From: Umbelopsis isabellina
Taxonomy: Eukaryota > Mucoromycota > Umbelopsidomycetes > Umbelopsidales > Umbelopsidaceae
Direction of reading: 5' to 3'
Assembly: GCA_016758905.1 (NCBI GenBank)
Contig: JAEPQZ010000004.1
Span: 248,001-312,000 of the forward strand
DNA: 64,000 nucleotides
Positions 1-10,166 of the stretch are shown piece after piece (positions within the stretch are counted from its first letter, which is position 1; the number at the start of each line of letters is the position of its first letter). A model generated the notes under the pieces. That model was not told where the DNA came from. It saw nothing but the letters and a program-made list of their open reading frames with translations, and did no database searches. The position numbers and the translations under genes are program-made.

Positions 1-3
1 TAG

Positions 4-131
4 GAGGAATGGCATATCGGAATGTGAAAGCATCAATGTCGACAGATGCTTCGAGTGATCAAGAGTATTCGATAGATATCGCGGACGGGGACAAGATCAA
101 AGCAGTGATTGATGTTTTAGAGAAGTGTTAA
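4..131 (+). CDS. C-terminal end of an unrecognised protein (partial, runs off the left edge)
   Basis: An open frame ends at the TAA at 129-131. The first three bases are TAG and fit an intron acceptor, so the terminal exon probably begins at base 4 in phase 1. The readable tail contains MAYRNVKASM and ends IKAVIDVLEKC; it is acidic and Ser-rich in the middle. I do not recognise the family, and the body of the protein lies outside the window. It converges on the GCN20 gene with only about 90 bp between the two stop codons. Confidence 0.5.
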
Positions 132-224
132 GCCAACACTACTTTTTTGCTTTTATTTATTGTACAAGTTTTAATGAACAATATATCACAATTTGCCTTG
201 CCGTTGATAAAACCGCAAAACATG

Positions 225-2919
225 TTATTTGGTAGCAACTGACCGCTGCACCTTCTCTACGTATGCATCAAGTCCCTTCTCCCACAGTTTGAGCTTGCCC
301 TTTTGTACAAGATAGAACGACCCGCTTGGTCCTTCTTCCTCATCTTCGTCGTCACTATCGGGCTCACCTTCAATGAGTTGACGTAGGAACCAGACATCGT
401 GACTAACCAAGACAAGGGCTCCACTGTACTCGCTGAGCGACTCCACTAGAGCCTCAACTGTACCCATATCCAAATGATTAGTGATTTCGTCGAGAAGTAG
501 AACCTGAGGCTGCATGTACGTGACCATGGCGAGAGCAACGCGATTGCGCTGTCCACCACTAAGGACGCGAATGGGGCGTTTGGCAACATCGCCAGCCACG
601 CCTACACCACCGTATTGTGCATGACATTCCTGCTCTGTGGCTCCCGGGAAGAGCTTCATCATTTGTTGTATAGGAGTAAGGTCAAGTTCCAGTTGATCAA
701 CGGTGTGCTGAGAAAAGTAGCCAATGCGCAATCGGTGATACTTCTTGACCTCGCCTGATGCTGGCGTTAGTTCACCAGCCAAAAGGTTCATCAATGTGGA
801 TTTTCCGCATCCGTTTGGACCTAGCAATGCAATACGAGAACCTGGAGTAACGTCCAGTGAAACATCTTTGATGACATGATTTTTGCCATAGGAGTAAGAT
901 ACGCCAGCTAATTGCAAAATAGATCCATGGTATCTTAGAGGCTCCGGCTCGGGAATTTTGATGTCAGCCACTTTGACAGCCTGCTCCACTGTCACCTCCA
1001 CTCTTGCCGAGTGATGGTAGCCCGCGTAGTAACTAACTTTGAATCGTTTTCCATCTTCTGTTTTTTCCATACCCAACCTGTCGAGTTTCTATCAAAGCTC
1101 AATGAGTTTGGTAAACCTAAGAGTACTCATATAACACCAACAACACATACCTTCTTACGAGATGCGATGAGGCCATGACGCTTATCGTCGCCAGTAGCTT
1201 TGGCTTGCTGTGCATTCTTTTGAATACTAGCCATCATCTGTTTCCTTCGCTTATCAACAAGCTAATAGTGACAATGGTTTAGAATGGGTTTCTGTATATG
1301 CGTCAAAAATACAAAAAAGCCATCCTTACCTCCTTCATTCTTTGCTTGCGTCGCCTTTGCTCTTCAGTGTTTTGTTCCCAATCTGCATAATTGCCAGGAT
1401 GGTAACTGAGTTTTTTGTTTCTGAAAATGATGGTTTCATCTGTAACTTCATCCAAAAAGTTACGATCGTGAGATACAATCACAATAGTTTGGCCTTCTGT
1501 ATCATTTTGAATATGATTTTGCAACCACAGAATTGCTGGTAAATCCAAATGGTTGGTAGGTTCGTCGAGTAATAGGACATTAGGTTCCATGAAAAGAGCT
1601 TTGGCTAACGCGACCCTCATTCTCCAACCTCCAGAATAGTTTTGCACTGGATGACTGATCTCTTCATCAGTGAAACCAAGACCATATAGGATCTTTCGGG
1701 CCCTTGATTCATCAGCATCCAGATCCATTACGCCAAACTTTTCAAATACTTCGGCCATCATATCGTTCACCATTGTCGGTGTAATATAAGTATTGGGATC
1801 TTGAGCTTTTAGATCTTTGAGCTCTTGCTCAACCTTGTTCAGCTCTAATCGAGCATCCCATCCACGAGCACCTGAACGCTTGGTAGCTATCTTGATAGCA
1901 TTATCGAGCACGTCTTTTTGTCGGTCGATAAGTAGTTGATGTACAATTTTGTTTAACTCTGGATTTGCTCCAGTTGATCCTGCAGCTGTTGATGATGACA
2001 TGATACCTTGCAGTGCTTTTGCCTCGCGAATTAAGCGCACACGAGTTGTATCAGCATGCAGAACTTCATCCAGCACATTTCTTCCGGCACTGAGATCCTC
2101 CAACTGAGAAATATGTAGAATTCTAACATTTTGAGGTAATCCAACAAGGGTTCCATTACCCATGACAGACATGAGAACTGGAGGTGATGTTGTCAGAGCC
2201 AATTGTCGAACATCCATACCACGAGCATAATACGTATATGTATTTACCTGACTTGCCAACACCATTTTGCCCCACCATACCATAACGCACGCCGGGCTTT
2301 AGCCGCAGATGGGCATCGACCAACAACTCTTTATCATTGACAATAACATTAACGTCCTTCAAGTCAATGTCTGTGCTATTCGCGTCAAACGTTTCACGAT
2401 GGAAACGACTTTGTTGCGAGAAGGCGACGATTTGAGCTTCCTTAGACTCTTGATCTGACGTATCCGGTGTGCTCTCTTTGTTTCTTCTGGATTTTTTCAG
2501 TCGCTGCTTCGTCGTTGAGGACGTCTAGATATACTCTGGGAGATTAACAACGGACATACAATGGCTAGTCAAGCGACCGAAATAGGGTCTGGTACCTTGG
2601 TGCTCGGCTTACTGGGAGTGTCCAGCGACAGTGAGCCCATCGCTTTGCTAGCTTCCTCAATACGAACAGGCTGCTGCAGCGTTTCTTGGTCTTTTTTTGA
2701 TGCTGGTGCCTCTGATTGCAAGTTGAGCGAAGTGTAAAAGTGATCTATAACAGACTGATCCTCCACTGCTTCCTGCAAAAAGTGTTCAGTCGCCTCGCGA
2801 ACGGATTCCACATCGTCTAGATCTGCTAGAATGCCGTTCACATAATCTAGGGTGTCCTGCTCCAGGGAGATGTTGTACTTTTGCAACTGCAATTCGAAGG
2901 CTTGTTGAGCTTGCACCAT
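225..2919 (-). CDS. GCN20: GCN20/ABCF3-type ABC-F ATPase, translational control of the Gcn2 pathway
   Basis: Five exons: 2919-2596, 2524-2248, 2177-1330, 1261-1151 and 1088-225, giving 807 aa (yeast Gcn20 is about 750). The N-terminal helical region (about 1-60) resembles ABCF3 rather than the elongation factor eEF3. ABC domain 1 has Walker A GQNGVGKS (193-200), signature SGGWRMR and Walker B LLLDEPTNHLD. Domain 2 has Walker A GPNGCGKS (610-617), signature LSGGQRNR and Walker B with DEITNHLD (720-727), where Ile replaces the usual Pro. An acidic stretch (about 764-774) is inserted near the C-terminus. There are no membrane segments, as expected for ABC-F. Family knowledge: Gcn20 with Gcn1 acts on ribosomes to activate Gcn2 during amino-acid starvation. 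The start is taken at the first in-frame ATG (2919); the frame stays open for about 40 nt further but has no ATG there, so a short upstream exon is possible. Confidence 0.93.
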
Positions 2920-3918
2920 ATTTAGCGATATGCTTGATTGTGGCAATGCCACAATTACAGAAATTTATACCTCAATGGCCGCTTGGTGGCGCAGTAACTT
3001 TAGGTACTGCGGTACGAAACTATGCAACACTAAATATCTGACATTTGCAGTGTATAGAATTCTACACGGACAAACAGAGACATGCTGTTAAAGATATTGA
3101 CAAGATATTGAAGTGTAAATACCATTGAGTGTATATTTAAATCTAGTTCTGTGTATACATAAATTGGCGAAAACTGCACTCAATGCCATTGTCATCTCTG
3201 TCACACAGATTTTTTTCATGATTTTCGCTAGATCTCGCAAAACAAGCGACATGCTTCACAGCCGATATAAATTTGTTTCAGCATTTCGTTGCTTGTATTA
3301 TGATGGCCATGTAATTTGACTGCTGGGGTACTCCAAAATTCAATTTCTATCGTCAGAGCAGTATTATCGAGATTTGGCCCCTGAAATTGTCAGATTCGTG
3401 CAATATGAATACCTTCAACTCTGTGGTATTCTGCCCTATATTGAAGCACCACATATGGAACATGATTTTGACTATCACATATTGATCACCTGTTGATCAT
3501 AGTATCAAGTATAATCTTTAGCCCATCTCTCAGGAAAAGGATATGTTTAAAAAGTCGATTTATTACCACATTCGGTAGAGGATGTCCTGTTTAAGACCAA
3601 TGGACCTAAAAGCTATAATGACACTTTTTTTTTCTTTACATATTTATATCGATCAAAGTTTTCCCTTGATGAGCAGTGGCTGGAAAGGATTACATGTGCA
3701 TAATACCATCCATATTGTGCACAGTGTCTGTGCGCTTGAGCACGATCAAAGAATGTGTGTGACAGGCTTTTTTTCTGTGGAATGTAATGCTTGTAGGCAT
3801 GCAATATCATATTTGAACCAAATGGTTGGCAAAATCATATAATCATCAACCGCTTTTGGCTGTTTAAAAGCTACTTGACGATTTATTTTGGTGCAGCTTT
3901 TTTTCACTGTCTTTAATT
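2920..3918. other. Intergenic, shared 5' region of two divergent genes
   Basis: About 1 kb between the GCN20 start and the membrane-protein gene at 3919. The overlapping open frames at 3582-3842 on both strands lack codon character and look random. I see no RNA gene or repeat. Confidence 0.6.
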
Positions 3919-4803
3919 ATGGATCATAATCTCAATCAGAAGCAAGAGCAAGAGGCTTTTGCTCCTCGCCACACTCCAACTGACAACGAAATGGTTATAG
4001 AAATGGATCATACCCATCAAAATCGACCAGCGTCGACACCTTTGAGGCGAAGCGTTAGTGCGGAACAGAGAGCATCTTATCCTTATGATTACCCTATGGA
4101 GGAAGATGATATTACTTCCGTCAAGATGCCAAGTCACCGTAACAGCATAGACAACACCACCAACCGCGATCATCAACATGCCAATTATGCTCCTTTCTCG
4201 ATTATCATTACTGAACATGGACGTCCGTCTTCAATCGGGGACAATGATTTATTGAGTAGCTTGATATCTGCTCCGCCACAGCCTAAAAGATCCGTTACAG
4301 CACCTGATGGCTTGACAAGCCAGGCTTTGGGTTTGGATAAGGATGTCAGGTACTTGTCCGAGGATCATGATGATGACGACTTGAACATAAAAAAGAGCCC
4401 GAGTCTGTCAAGTCTCAGTGAGTCTTCCAGTAAGACGTTGATTGGAAAACCAAGACCGAGCTTGTATGTCAACAAAACATCACCTTATTGCTCTGTCATC
4501 TCGGGCTTATCTACACCATCCAAAATAAGTCACTCCAACACTCATGATTATTTGTCTGCGACAGAGGGAGTGGATAGCGTTGCGGTGGATGTGAAACATG
4601 AGATCAGTGATCCTGATTTCGACACTTCGTTGCAAGAGAAAAAGCGACCAGTGAACAAGAGAGGGGTGTGCAATCTTATGACCATTGTCATCATCTTGGC
4701 CATCATTGTGTTTATGTTTGCTGGATATCCTCTTTCACTTTACATATCCAAGCAGCTTCACCCAACAACTTCTGATACCAGCACTGGCTTGAGCTCCAAT
4801 TAA
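3919..4803 (+). CDS. Single-pass membrane protein with long Ser-rich cytoplasmic N-terminus
   Basis: Intronless 294-aa protein. Residues 1 to about 250 are hydrophilic, rich in Ser, Thr, Asp and His, with basic-Ser patches such as LRRSVSAEQ that look like kinase targets. A basic stop (KKRPVNKRG) precedes one hydrophobic segment (about 253-278, TIVIILAIIVFMFAGYPL), and only about 18 residues follow. This is the architecture of a type II signal anchor. By eye the segment and its flank resemble the anchor of Kre6/Skn1-type glucan-synthesis proteins, but the GH16 domain that should follow is absent and no exon for it fits before the next gene. Function unknown; the Kre6-like reading is inference. 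Confidence 0.7.
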   Translation: MDHNLNQKQEQEAFAPRHTPTDNEMVIEMDHTHQNRPASTPLRRSVSAEQRASYPYDYPMEEDDITSVKMPSHRNSIDNTTNRDHQHANYAPFSIIITEHGRPSSIGDNDLLSSLISAPPQPKRSVTAPDGLTSQALGLDKDVRYLSEDHDDDDLNIKKSPSLSSLSESSSKTLIGKPRPSLYVNKTSPYCSVISGLSTPSKISHSNTHDYLSATEGVDSVAVDVKHEISDPDFDTSLQEKKRPVNKRGVCNLMTIVIILAIIVFMFAGYPLSLYISKQLHPTTSDTSTGLSSN

Positions 4804-4926
4804 CCTGTTTTTTGGCATAAGCTTCTCGTGTACATAATAACTGGCATAGGTTTTATAAAATCGAATTCATTGAAAAATATATATATATGGCACAGAATGT
4901 TTCTAAATGTCATTGGCTTGTACGGT

Positions 4927-5760
4927 TTAAGCAACAACGCCCTGTTGTTTGCGTTGAGCCAAAAGGTGGTTCATTGCCATGGGTCGATATGATTCCAAAT
5001 CAGGAACTTCCCAACCAACGATCTTTGCACTATCATCCCAACGACGAACTTGAATCTTGAGCTCATACAAAGGGTCTTTCTCAAACTCTTTGATCTGTTC
5101 TTGATTGTAAGGTCCGCCCTGCATGCCAGAAAAATGGTTGGTTGGTTTTGTATAAATTAACGTTTCATTACTATAGTTTCAAACTCATTACCTGATATTT
5201 CAAAGAAAGCTTGCTAGCATTGCTTAGACCAGCATAATACTCGGGGTCCTTTCCAGTCAAGTATCTCTTGACCGACACGTGTGATTCTACAAGCTGGGCT
5301 ACCTTTTCAGAAAATCCCAGTCGTCTCAAGTACTCCGCACCTATACGTTCATGGCCAGTAACACCCACGCTTAATTTTTCACCAGTATTGCCGGTGGAGG
5401 TGCCGTCAGGATTTGACAGTTCAGCAGCATCACACAGCATTTGCTTCTGCTCAGCGCCAGTAGCAAATTGTCCAATATCATGAAGCAGAGCAGCCAAGAC
5501 AGTCTCATCATCAGCATCTATACACAAGTACATTAATAAGAAAGATCTTACGTAGTGCCAAAATAGCAACATCCTCCTCTTCCTTTTACTACTCAAATGT
5601 AATTATACCACATACTTGCTTGTCTTCCGCCAGCGGCAGCTTGCAAAGAGTGCTCCAACTGAGAAATTGCTTCTCCAATATAGCCTTGCTTGCTTCCGTC
5701 AATCAATACTTGGAAGACAGTATCAACAATTTTCTCACAATCTTGCTGTTCAGACGACAT
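4927..5760 (-). CDS. PhnZ-type HD-domain oxygenase, probable phosphonate C-P bond cleavage
   Basis: Three exons (5760-5616, 5517-5192, 5118-4927), 220 aa. The diagnostic residues of the mixed-valent diiron oxygenase PhnZ are present at matching spacing: Tyr27 and Glu30 (YIGE), His37 (QLEHSL), His61-Asp62 (LLHDIG), His104 (GHERIG), His128 (VESHVSVK), Lys132 and Asp185 (RRWDD). From memory these correspond to PhnZ Y24, E27, H34, H58/D59, H80, H104, K108 and D161; the offsets H34-H58, H80-H104 and H104-D161 are identical here. An insertion of about 21 residues lies between the HD pair and His104. Family knowledge: PhnZ oxidises 2-amino-1-hydroxyethylphosphonate to glycine and phosphate; TmpB acts on the trimethylated analogue. 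The neighbour at 6302 is a PhnY-type dioxygenase that would supply this substrate. The exact substrate is inference; simple phosphohydrolase activity is less likely because of the Tyr/Glu pair. Confidence 0.86.
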
Positions 5761-6301
5761 GAGATCCAGTTTTAGTACCACAAAAAAAGAACCCACTTTT
5801 GTGTGGTTTATATTAATGTTTGAGGACGTGTTTAGCTAATCTGAGCTCAAATGGTAATTGGGAACCCCCGGTGCGTCGGACGGCTATTCCTTAACGGCCA
5901 CATGCGGAGTTTCATCTAACACCGATCCAACAGATTTGACCAATGCCTGTCTCGCACTGTCACACGCTTATCAAACATTTTGACTTTATTGGAGACTAAA
6001 ACTCCATTGCTGATTAAATTTGTACAAACACAATGATTGAAATGAGTCAATGGTAACGGTCCAGGGGCTGATGGATCGCATGTTTTAAACTAACGCTCGG
6101 CTGGACGTGCGGACGTGATGTAAATATCTACGAATAAGATCGACCGTATATGGTCGCATGCCATCTGATGACCTATACTAACGGCAAATATTAGTGCATT
6201 TTAGGTTTCGAACATTGATGTATCCGGCCGTGATTACGGAGATCAAGGGTGGGTATATAAGACGCTAATTCCATGCCAGGTTTACCGTTCTTTAATCAAA
6301 A
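5761..6301. promoter_or_regulatory. Shared divergent promoter of the PhnZ-like and PhnY-like genes
   Basis: 541 bp separate the two start codons, enough for one bidirectional promoter. On the plus strand a TATA box (GTATATAAG, centred near 6256) lies 48 bp before the PhnY-like ATG. I see no matching strong TATA on the minus strand. Co-regulation of the pair is inference from the arrangement. Confidence 0.5.
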
Positions 6302-7337
6302 ATGACAGTCCCAGCTCAAACCCAACCTTACATTCTTAGCCCTGAGCAAAAGGCTGCTTACCATGAACAAGGCTTCATCCTAATTGAAGACTTTTATGAC
6401 CCTGAAGAACATGCCAGTCTTGTTCAATATACGCAAGAATTGCAAGACTGGGGTGAAGCTAAAGGCAAATGGATGCAATATTATGAAAAGAACACCGCGA
6501 CTGGCGAGAAGCAACTCTGCCGTACAGAAAACTTTACTCCTTACCACCATGCTCTTCGTGAGTATGTTCGTAGCCAGCGCTTAATGGATGTCTTGAAAGA
6601 ACTTCATGGTGAAGACTATGTCCTCTTCAAGGAGAAGGTCAATTACAAGCTTCCCGGTGGAGGAGGTAAGTTACCCAAAAAAAACTTGTTCATTTTGTTT
6701 TGAGGATCAACAACTAAATGCATCCTATCATTACAGGTTTCCCTGCACATCAAGATGCTCCTGCATTTGTTCAATTTGGTCAATCATCACATATGACCAC
6801 TATGTTTACTATTGACCCAACCACCGCTGAAAATGGCTGCCTTGAGGTCGTTCCTGGATCACACAAGAATACTTACGACAGACGTATCTTGCCTCAAGAG
6901 AAGCATGATGGTTCAATTTCACGAGAATGGTGCAAGGAACAAAATTGGATCCCTGTCTACTGCAAGCCTGTAAGTATATGAACAATGGGGTTTATTGAGA
7001 GAGATTTGATCATACTGACAAAGCGGCTATAGGGATCTGTCTTGATCTTTGGAGCATACTTGGCACACCGATCAGGAGATAACAACACCGAGAAGTCTCG
7101 TGTTGCCATCTACTTGACCTATAACGCTGCACGAGAAGGTGACAAGCGTGACCACTACTATGATGAGAAGAGACGATTGTTCCCCCCTGCCTCAGACAGA
7201 GAGGAAGGAAAAAACTATGGTAAATTTCATCAATGTTATGGATAGGCGGGCATAAAAGCCGAAAAAAGTAACACATGACATTATTTTCAGATGAAGGTGC
7301 TGTCATCTACAACCTCGCCACTCCCATCACTGATTAA
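6302..7337 (+). CDS. PhnY/TmpA-type Fe(II)/2-oxoglutarate dioxygenase (PhyH fold)
   Basis: Four exons (6302-6665, 6737-6969, 7033-7219, 7291-7337), 276 aa. Phytanoyl-CoA dioxygenase superfamily with the iron facial triad His126-x-Asp128 (FPAHQDAPAF) and His211 (YLAHRSGD), and Arg222 eleven residues later in the position that binds 2-oxoglutarate. The Gly-rich KLPGGGGF just before HxD is typical of the small-substrate branch. Family knowledge: PhnY hydroxylates 2-aminoethylphosphonate at C1; TmpA does so on the trimethyl form. The divergently transcribed PhnZ-type gene makes a phosphonate substrate likely, while other PhyH substrates cannot be excluded. The presence of three introns argues against a recent bacterial acquisition. 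A TATA box precedes the ATG by 48 bp. Confidence 0.85.
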
Positions 7338-7497
7338 TATCCCTCGGCTATACTAGCATCATGCGGTGCAACTATCCGCTACGCCCGCCAAAAATTCATT
7401 TCGTTTATTTAGTTTTTTGTTTTCTTTATTTTCGTTGTTATTAGAAGAATTATTACACATTTTATTTATGTTACAATGGTGTTACGTGAAAATCTGG

Positions 7498-8976
7498 TTA
7501 TGGCAAAGGCACCTGCAGGGAACACCGACTGATAGTCTCTATCATCCAATTGCTTGAAACAACTTGATACCCCGTTAACCATTCCTGAGACTTTTTCCAT
7601 TTCGTCGGTATATCTTCAATGACAACAAGAGGTCGATCGACATTAATTACACCGCTATTGTTATCATTACTTTGTACATCGGCTGGCCGTCGCTGAAGTA
7701 TCCGAGCTCCCGCCGACCTTGCTAACAACATGAGATCGTGGCGACTAGGCGAACGCTGGAAGTCTCCTTGGAAGTATACTCGTAAGCCGTTGAAAAGTTC
7801 ACCACCGGTAGACTTCAGAAATCGACCTTTGCTTGTAGCTGCAGTGACGCCATTCGTCAGATCCCCCACAACCTCATAGCTACGTTCATCCACCCATCGC
7901 CCAACCAAAATGCTTTCTACGAGCCCTAATATTGTAGATTAGACCATTGCCTATTCATAATACTTCATCATACCCTCAAAATAAATCATTTACATCGATG
8001 GCCCACTACCCATTTTCCTTTAGTGATCGCATCCAAGTACTTTTGAGTCCGTTTGCACAAATGATGCTCATCCATATGTGTAATCACATGTGTGACTTCG
8101 TCAGGTATCCAACTGGAATCTTCAAACACTTCAATTCTCATATCGGTTCCAGCTATTTTTGCTAAAGAGCGCTCGACCTCTTCCTGAAAAATTGTTACAA
8201 CATCACAACTTATAAGCGGTTGGACAAATGAGTGTTCTTACTTCGCTTGAACTCGTCAATCCAGTGTACATGATCTTAATAACCCGTTCGAGTGACTTGC
8301 GAGAATCCTGGGTAGGCTTTTTTCTAGATAAGACGACTGTTTTGCTTAGACTCGTTTGACTCCAGTCATCTTCTTGTGACGCTTGGATCTCGGAGTGTAG
8401 CACAATTTCAGGGTTCCTTTCCTCAGCTTCAGTAATATGATCTATATTTACAATATTTGACAATTTGCTACTGCCGCGGCTAGCATTTGAGCTGATTCGC
8501 GGCTTTTTTGGTCTTGGACCATCTGAGATGCTGCCATATTTGTCATCGGTAAAAGAACAAGATGCAAGCATCTCGTCGCGGCTGGTCTTGATGATTCGCA
8601 GTTTCTGTACACATTGTGATAAAATGTCAAGAGGAGGATATGGTTGTAAATTTTTCATGATAGCAGGCATGCCACAATGCGGACACCTCTTGTTCGTTCC
8701 CACTTCGTCTACAACACAGTTGCTTCGCGGCAATGACATTTTAGAACCTTTATCTCGCCAGATCACTAGCTCTTGGTTCAATAAACACCCTACCTGCAAA
8801 AAAAATGGCCACATTCAGCAACAACTCGAACGTCTGACAGCGATTTGTTACTATGGAAGGTACAACAAGGTTAGTCGGATATTTTAGCTTTTCCAGGTAA
8901 GTTATTATCCTCTCTACCATTGTGAGCAACAGAGTGACTTTTCTAATCTGTGTAGCGCATGCTCAAATCTTTGCAT
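7498..8976 (-). CDS. BARD1-like RING finger plus tandem BRCT protein
   Basis: Five exons (8976-8918, 8850-8794, 8722-8242, 8183-7994, 7925-7498), 404 aa. A C3HC4 RING near the N-terminus uses Cys17, Cys20, Cys33, His35, Cys38, Cys41, Cys52 and Cys55, flanked by helices (ALHRLEKSL before; LDILSQCVQKLR after) as in BARD1 (LEKLL..CSRC, HIFCSNCVSD, LCSKLR). A polar linker (about 90-185) with basic patches follows, then BRCT1 ending GKWVVGHRWLVESI and BRCT2 starting NGLRVYF. There are no ankyrin repeats. Family knowledge: BRCA1-BARD1 is a nuclear E3 ligase that ubiquitinates H2A in homologous-recombination repair; BRCTs bind phosphopeptides. The RING and its helices are spread over three short exons. 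Assignment to BARD1 rather than BRCA1 rests on the RING flanks and is fairly strong; activity is inference. Confidence 0.85.
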
Positions 8977-9359
8977 GCCTTGAGATTGTCAGGCAACGCG
9001 CCAACTCATTCAAAAAACTTGAGGTAGTTGTGTGCTGAGATTAAATCAGGGCTATAAGAATGGGAATTGGCATCTAAGCAGCACGGTATCAAAAACCACG
9101 CATTTGCCAAAGAAGGCTCCTTCAGTGGTGTGACCTACACAAACTAGCAGCTGTAGCTCTTATTTGTGCTGTAAGATGGCTCTGTCCTATCAAGCTATAT
9201 GCTTGCTCTTACAACAAACGGAGCCAAATGATTTGCTGAAACCCATAGAATATCAACAATTGCCTTGTTTGACATATGACGAAATTTAGCCAACATAAAG
9301 GGCGTTTTACCGAGCTAAACCCGCCAATCTACTATCTTTCTTTTATATCTGAACTCACA
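8977..9359. other. Intergenic, divergent promoter region
   Basis: 383 bp between the BARD1-like gene and the CsbD-like gene. An in-frame ATG at 9276 would add 28 residues to the CsbD-like protein but reads as 5' leader. Nothing else seen. Confidence 0.5.
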
Positions 9360-10013
9360 ATGTCGCAACAAGTACTAGGCAAGAATGTTGAGAATCTCAA
9401 TAGCAATGTCGAGACTTCCAACATGTCAAAAGCAGAAGCTGATAAGACTATCGTGAAAGGTATTGCACACAAGTACGAGGGTGCTGTTAAGGTATGTTAA
9501 CAAGCCGAAAGCCAAAAATGCTTGTTTTCGTGCAAGTGGGTTGCACGTATTTTTGTTAATAATTTTCCTTTTTCGTTGGACTCTCTTGTGTAGCATGCCT
9601 TGGGTGGAATAACCGGAAAACCATCACTAAAAGAAACTGGAGAGGAAACAAGAAATGAAGCCATCGAGCAGATCCAAGTTGCCAAAGCCGTTCGAAAAAA
9701 CAGTTTGGGCCAGGACCAAAAACCCGAGAACCCTAGGCAAAATACCCTGCAAGACAGCGAGGAGCAAGGTATACCTGATGCAGAGTACGTGATTCAACAT
9801 GAACGAGACGAGCATCCTAACAATCCTGTCAATGAGTATCAGACCCGCAATCCGCCCAATAAGGAAGCTAGGGCTGATGCGTCTCAAGAAAAGGAGGGCC
9901 AAAGGGATCAACACCTGCATAAGCAGCTGAATAAGAGAGAAAATCCTGAGGCAGACCCATCTATTTTACGCACTCAACGATCACAAGCCAATGATCAAAA
10001 TAATTCTAGTTAA
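9360..10013 (+). CDS. CsbD/Hmp1-like small stress protein with long hydrophilic tail
   Basis: Two exons (9360-9491, 9594-10013), 183 aa. Residues about 30-70 (GIAHKYEGAVK, then HALGGITGKPSLKETGEE across the splice) match the pattern of CsbD-like stress proteins and of the fungal cruciform-DNA-binding Hmp1 family by eye. The remaining 110 residues are almost purely charged and amide residues (Glu, Gln, Asn, Arg, Asp) and look disordered. No signal or membrane segment. The start was chosen at the ATG (9360) beginning MSQQVLG; an upstream in-frame ATG exists at 9276. Function uncertain. Confidence 0.7.
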
Positions 10014-10166
10014 ATGTATAGTTTTTTTTTATTTTATATCAAAGTCGTAATAAAATGAATTGCATATTGGGGATATGGTCTAAAGAAAATAAGTAATGTG
10101 CAGAAATATACAAATGTTGTGTTCGTGATGGTTGGTTTTTTTGTGTTTTTAACCAATCATTCATAT

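Noticed and set aside
2920-2952. GTG-initiated extension of GCN20
   Set aside because: Non-ATG start; the ATG at 2919 is the first Met in frame. An upstream exon remains possible but unproven.
3582-3842. Open frames on both strands between GCN20 and the membrane-protein gene
   Set aside because: Overlap each other in antisense and show no protein-like composition.
5518-5615. A possible extra mini-exon (DVAILALR) inside intron 1 of the PhnZ-like gene
   Set aside because: It would need a 33-nt intron, and the spacing between His37 and His61 already equals that of PhnZ without it.
9276-9359. In-frame upstream start of the CsbD-like protein
   Set aside because: The added residues look like translated leader; the ATG at 9360 gives a more typical start.
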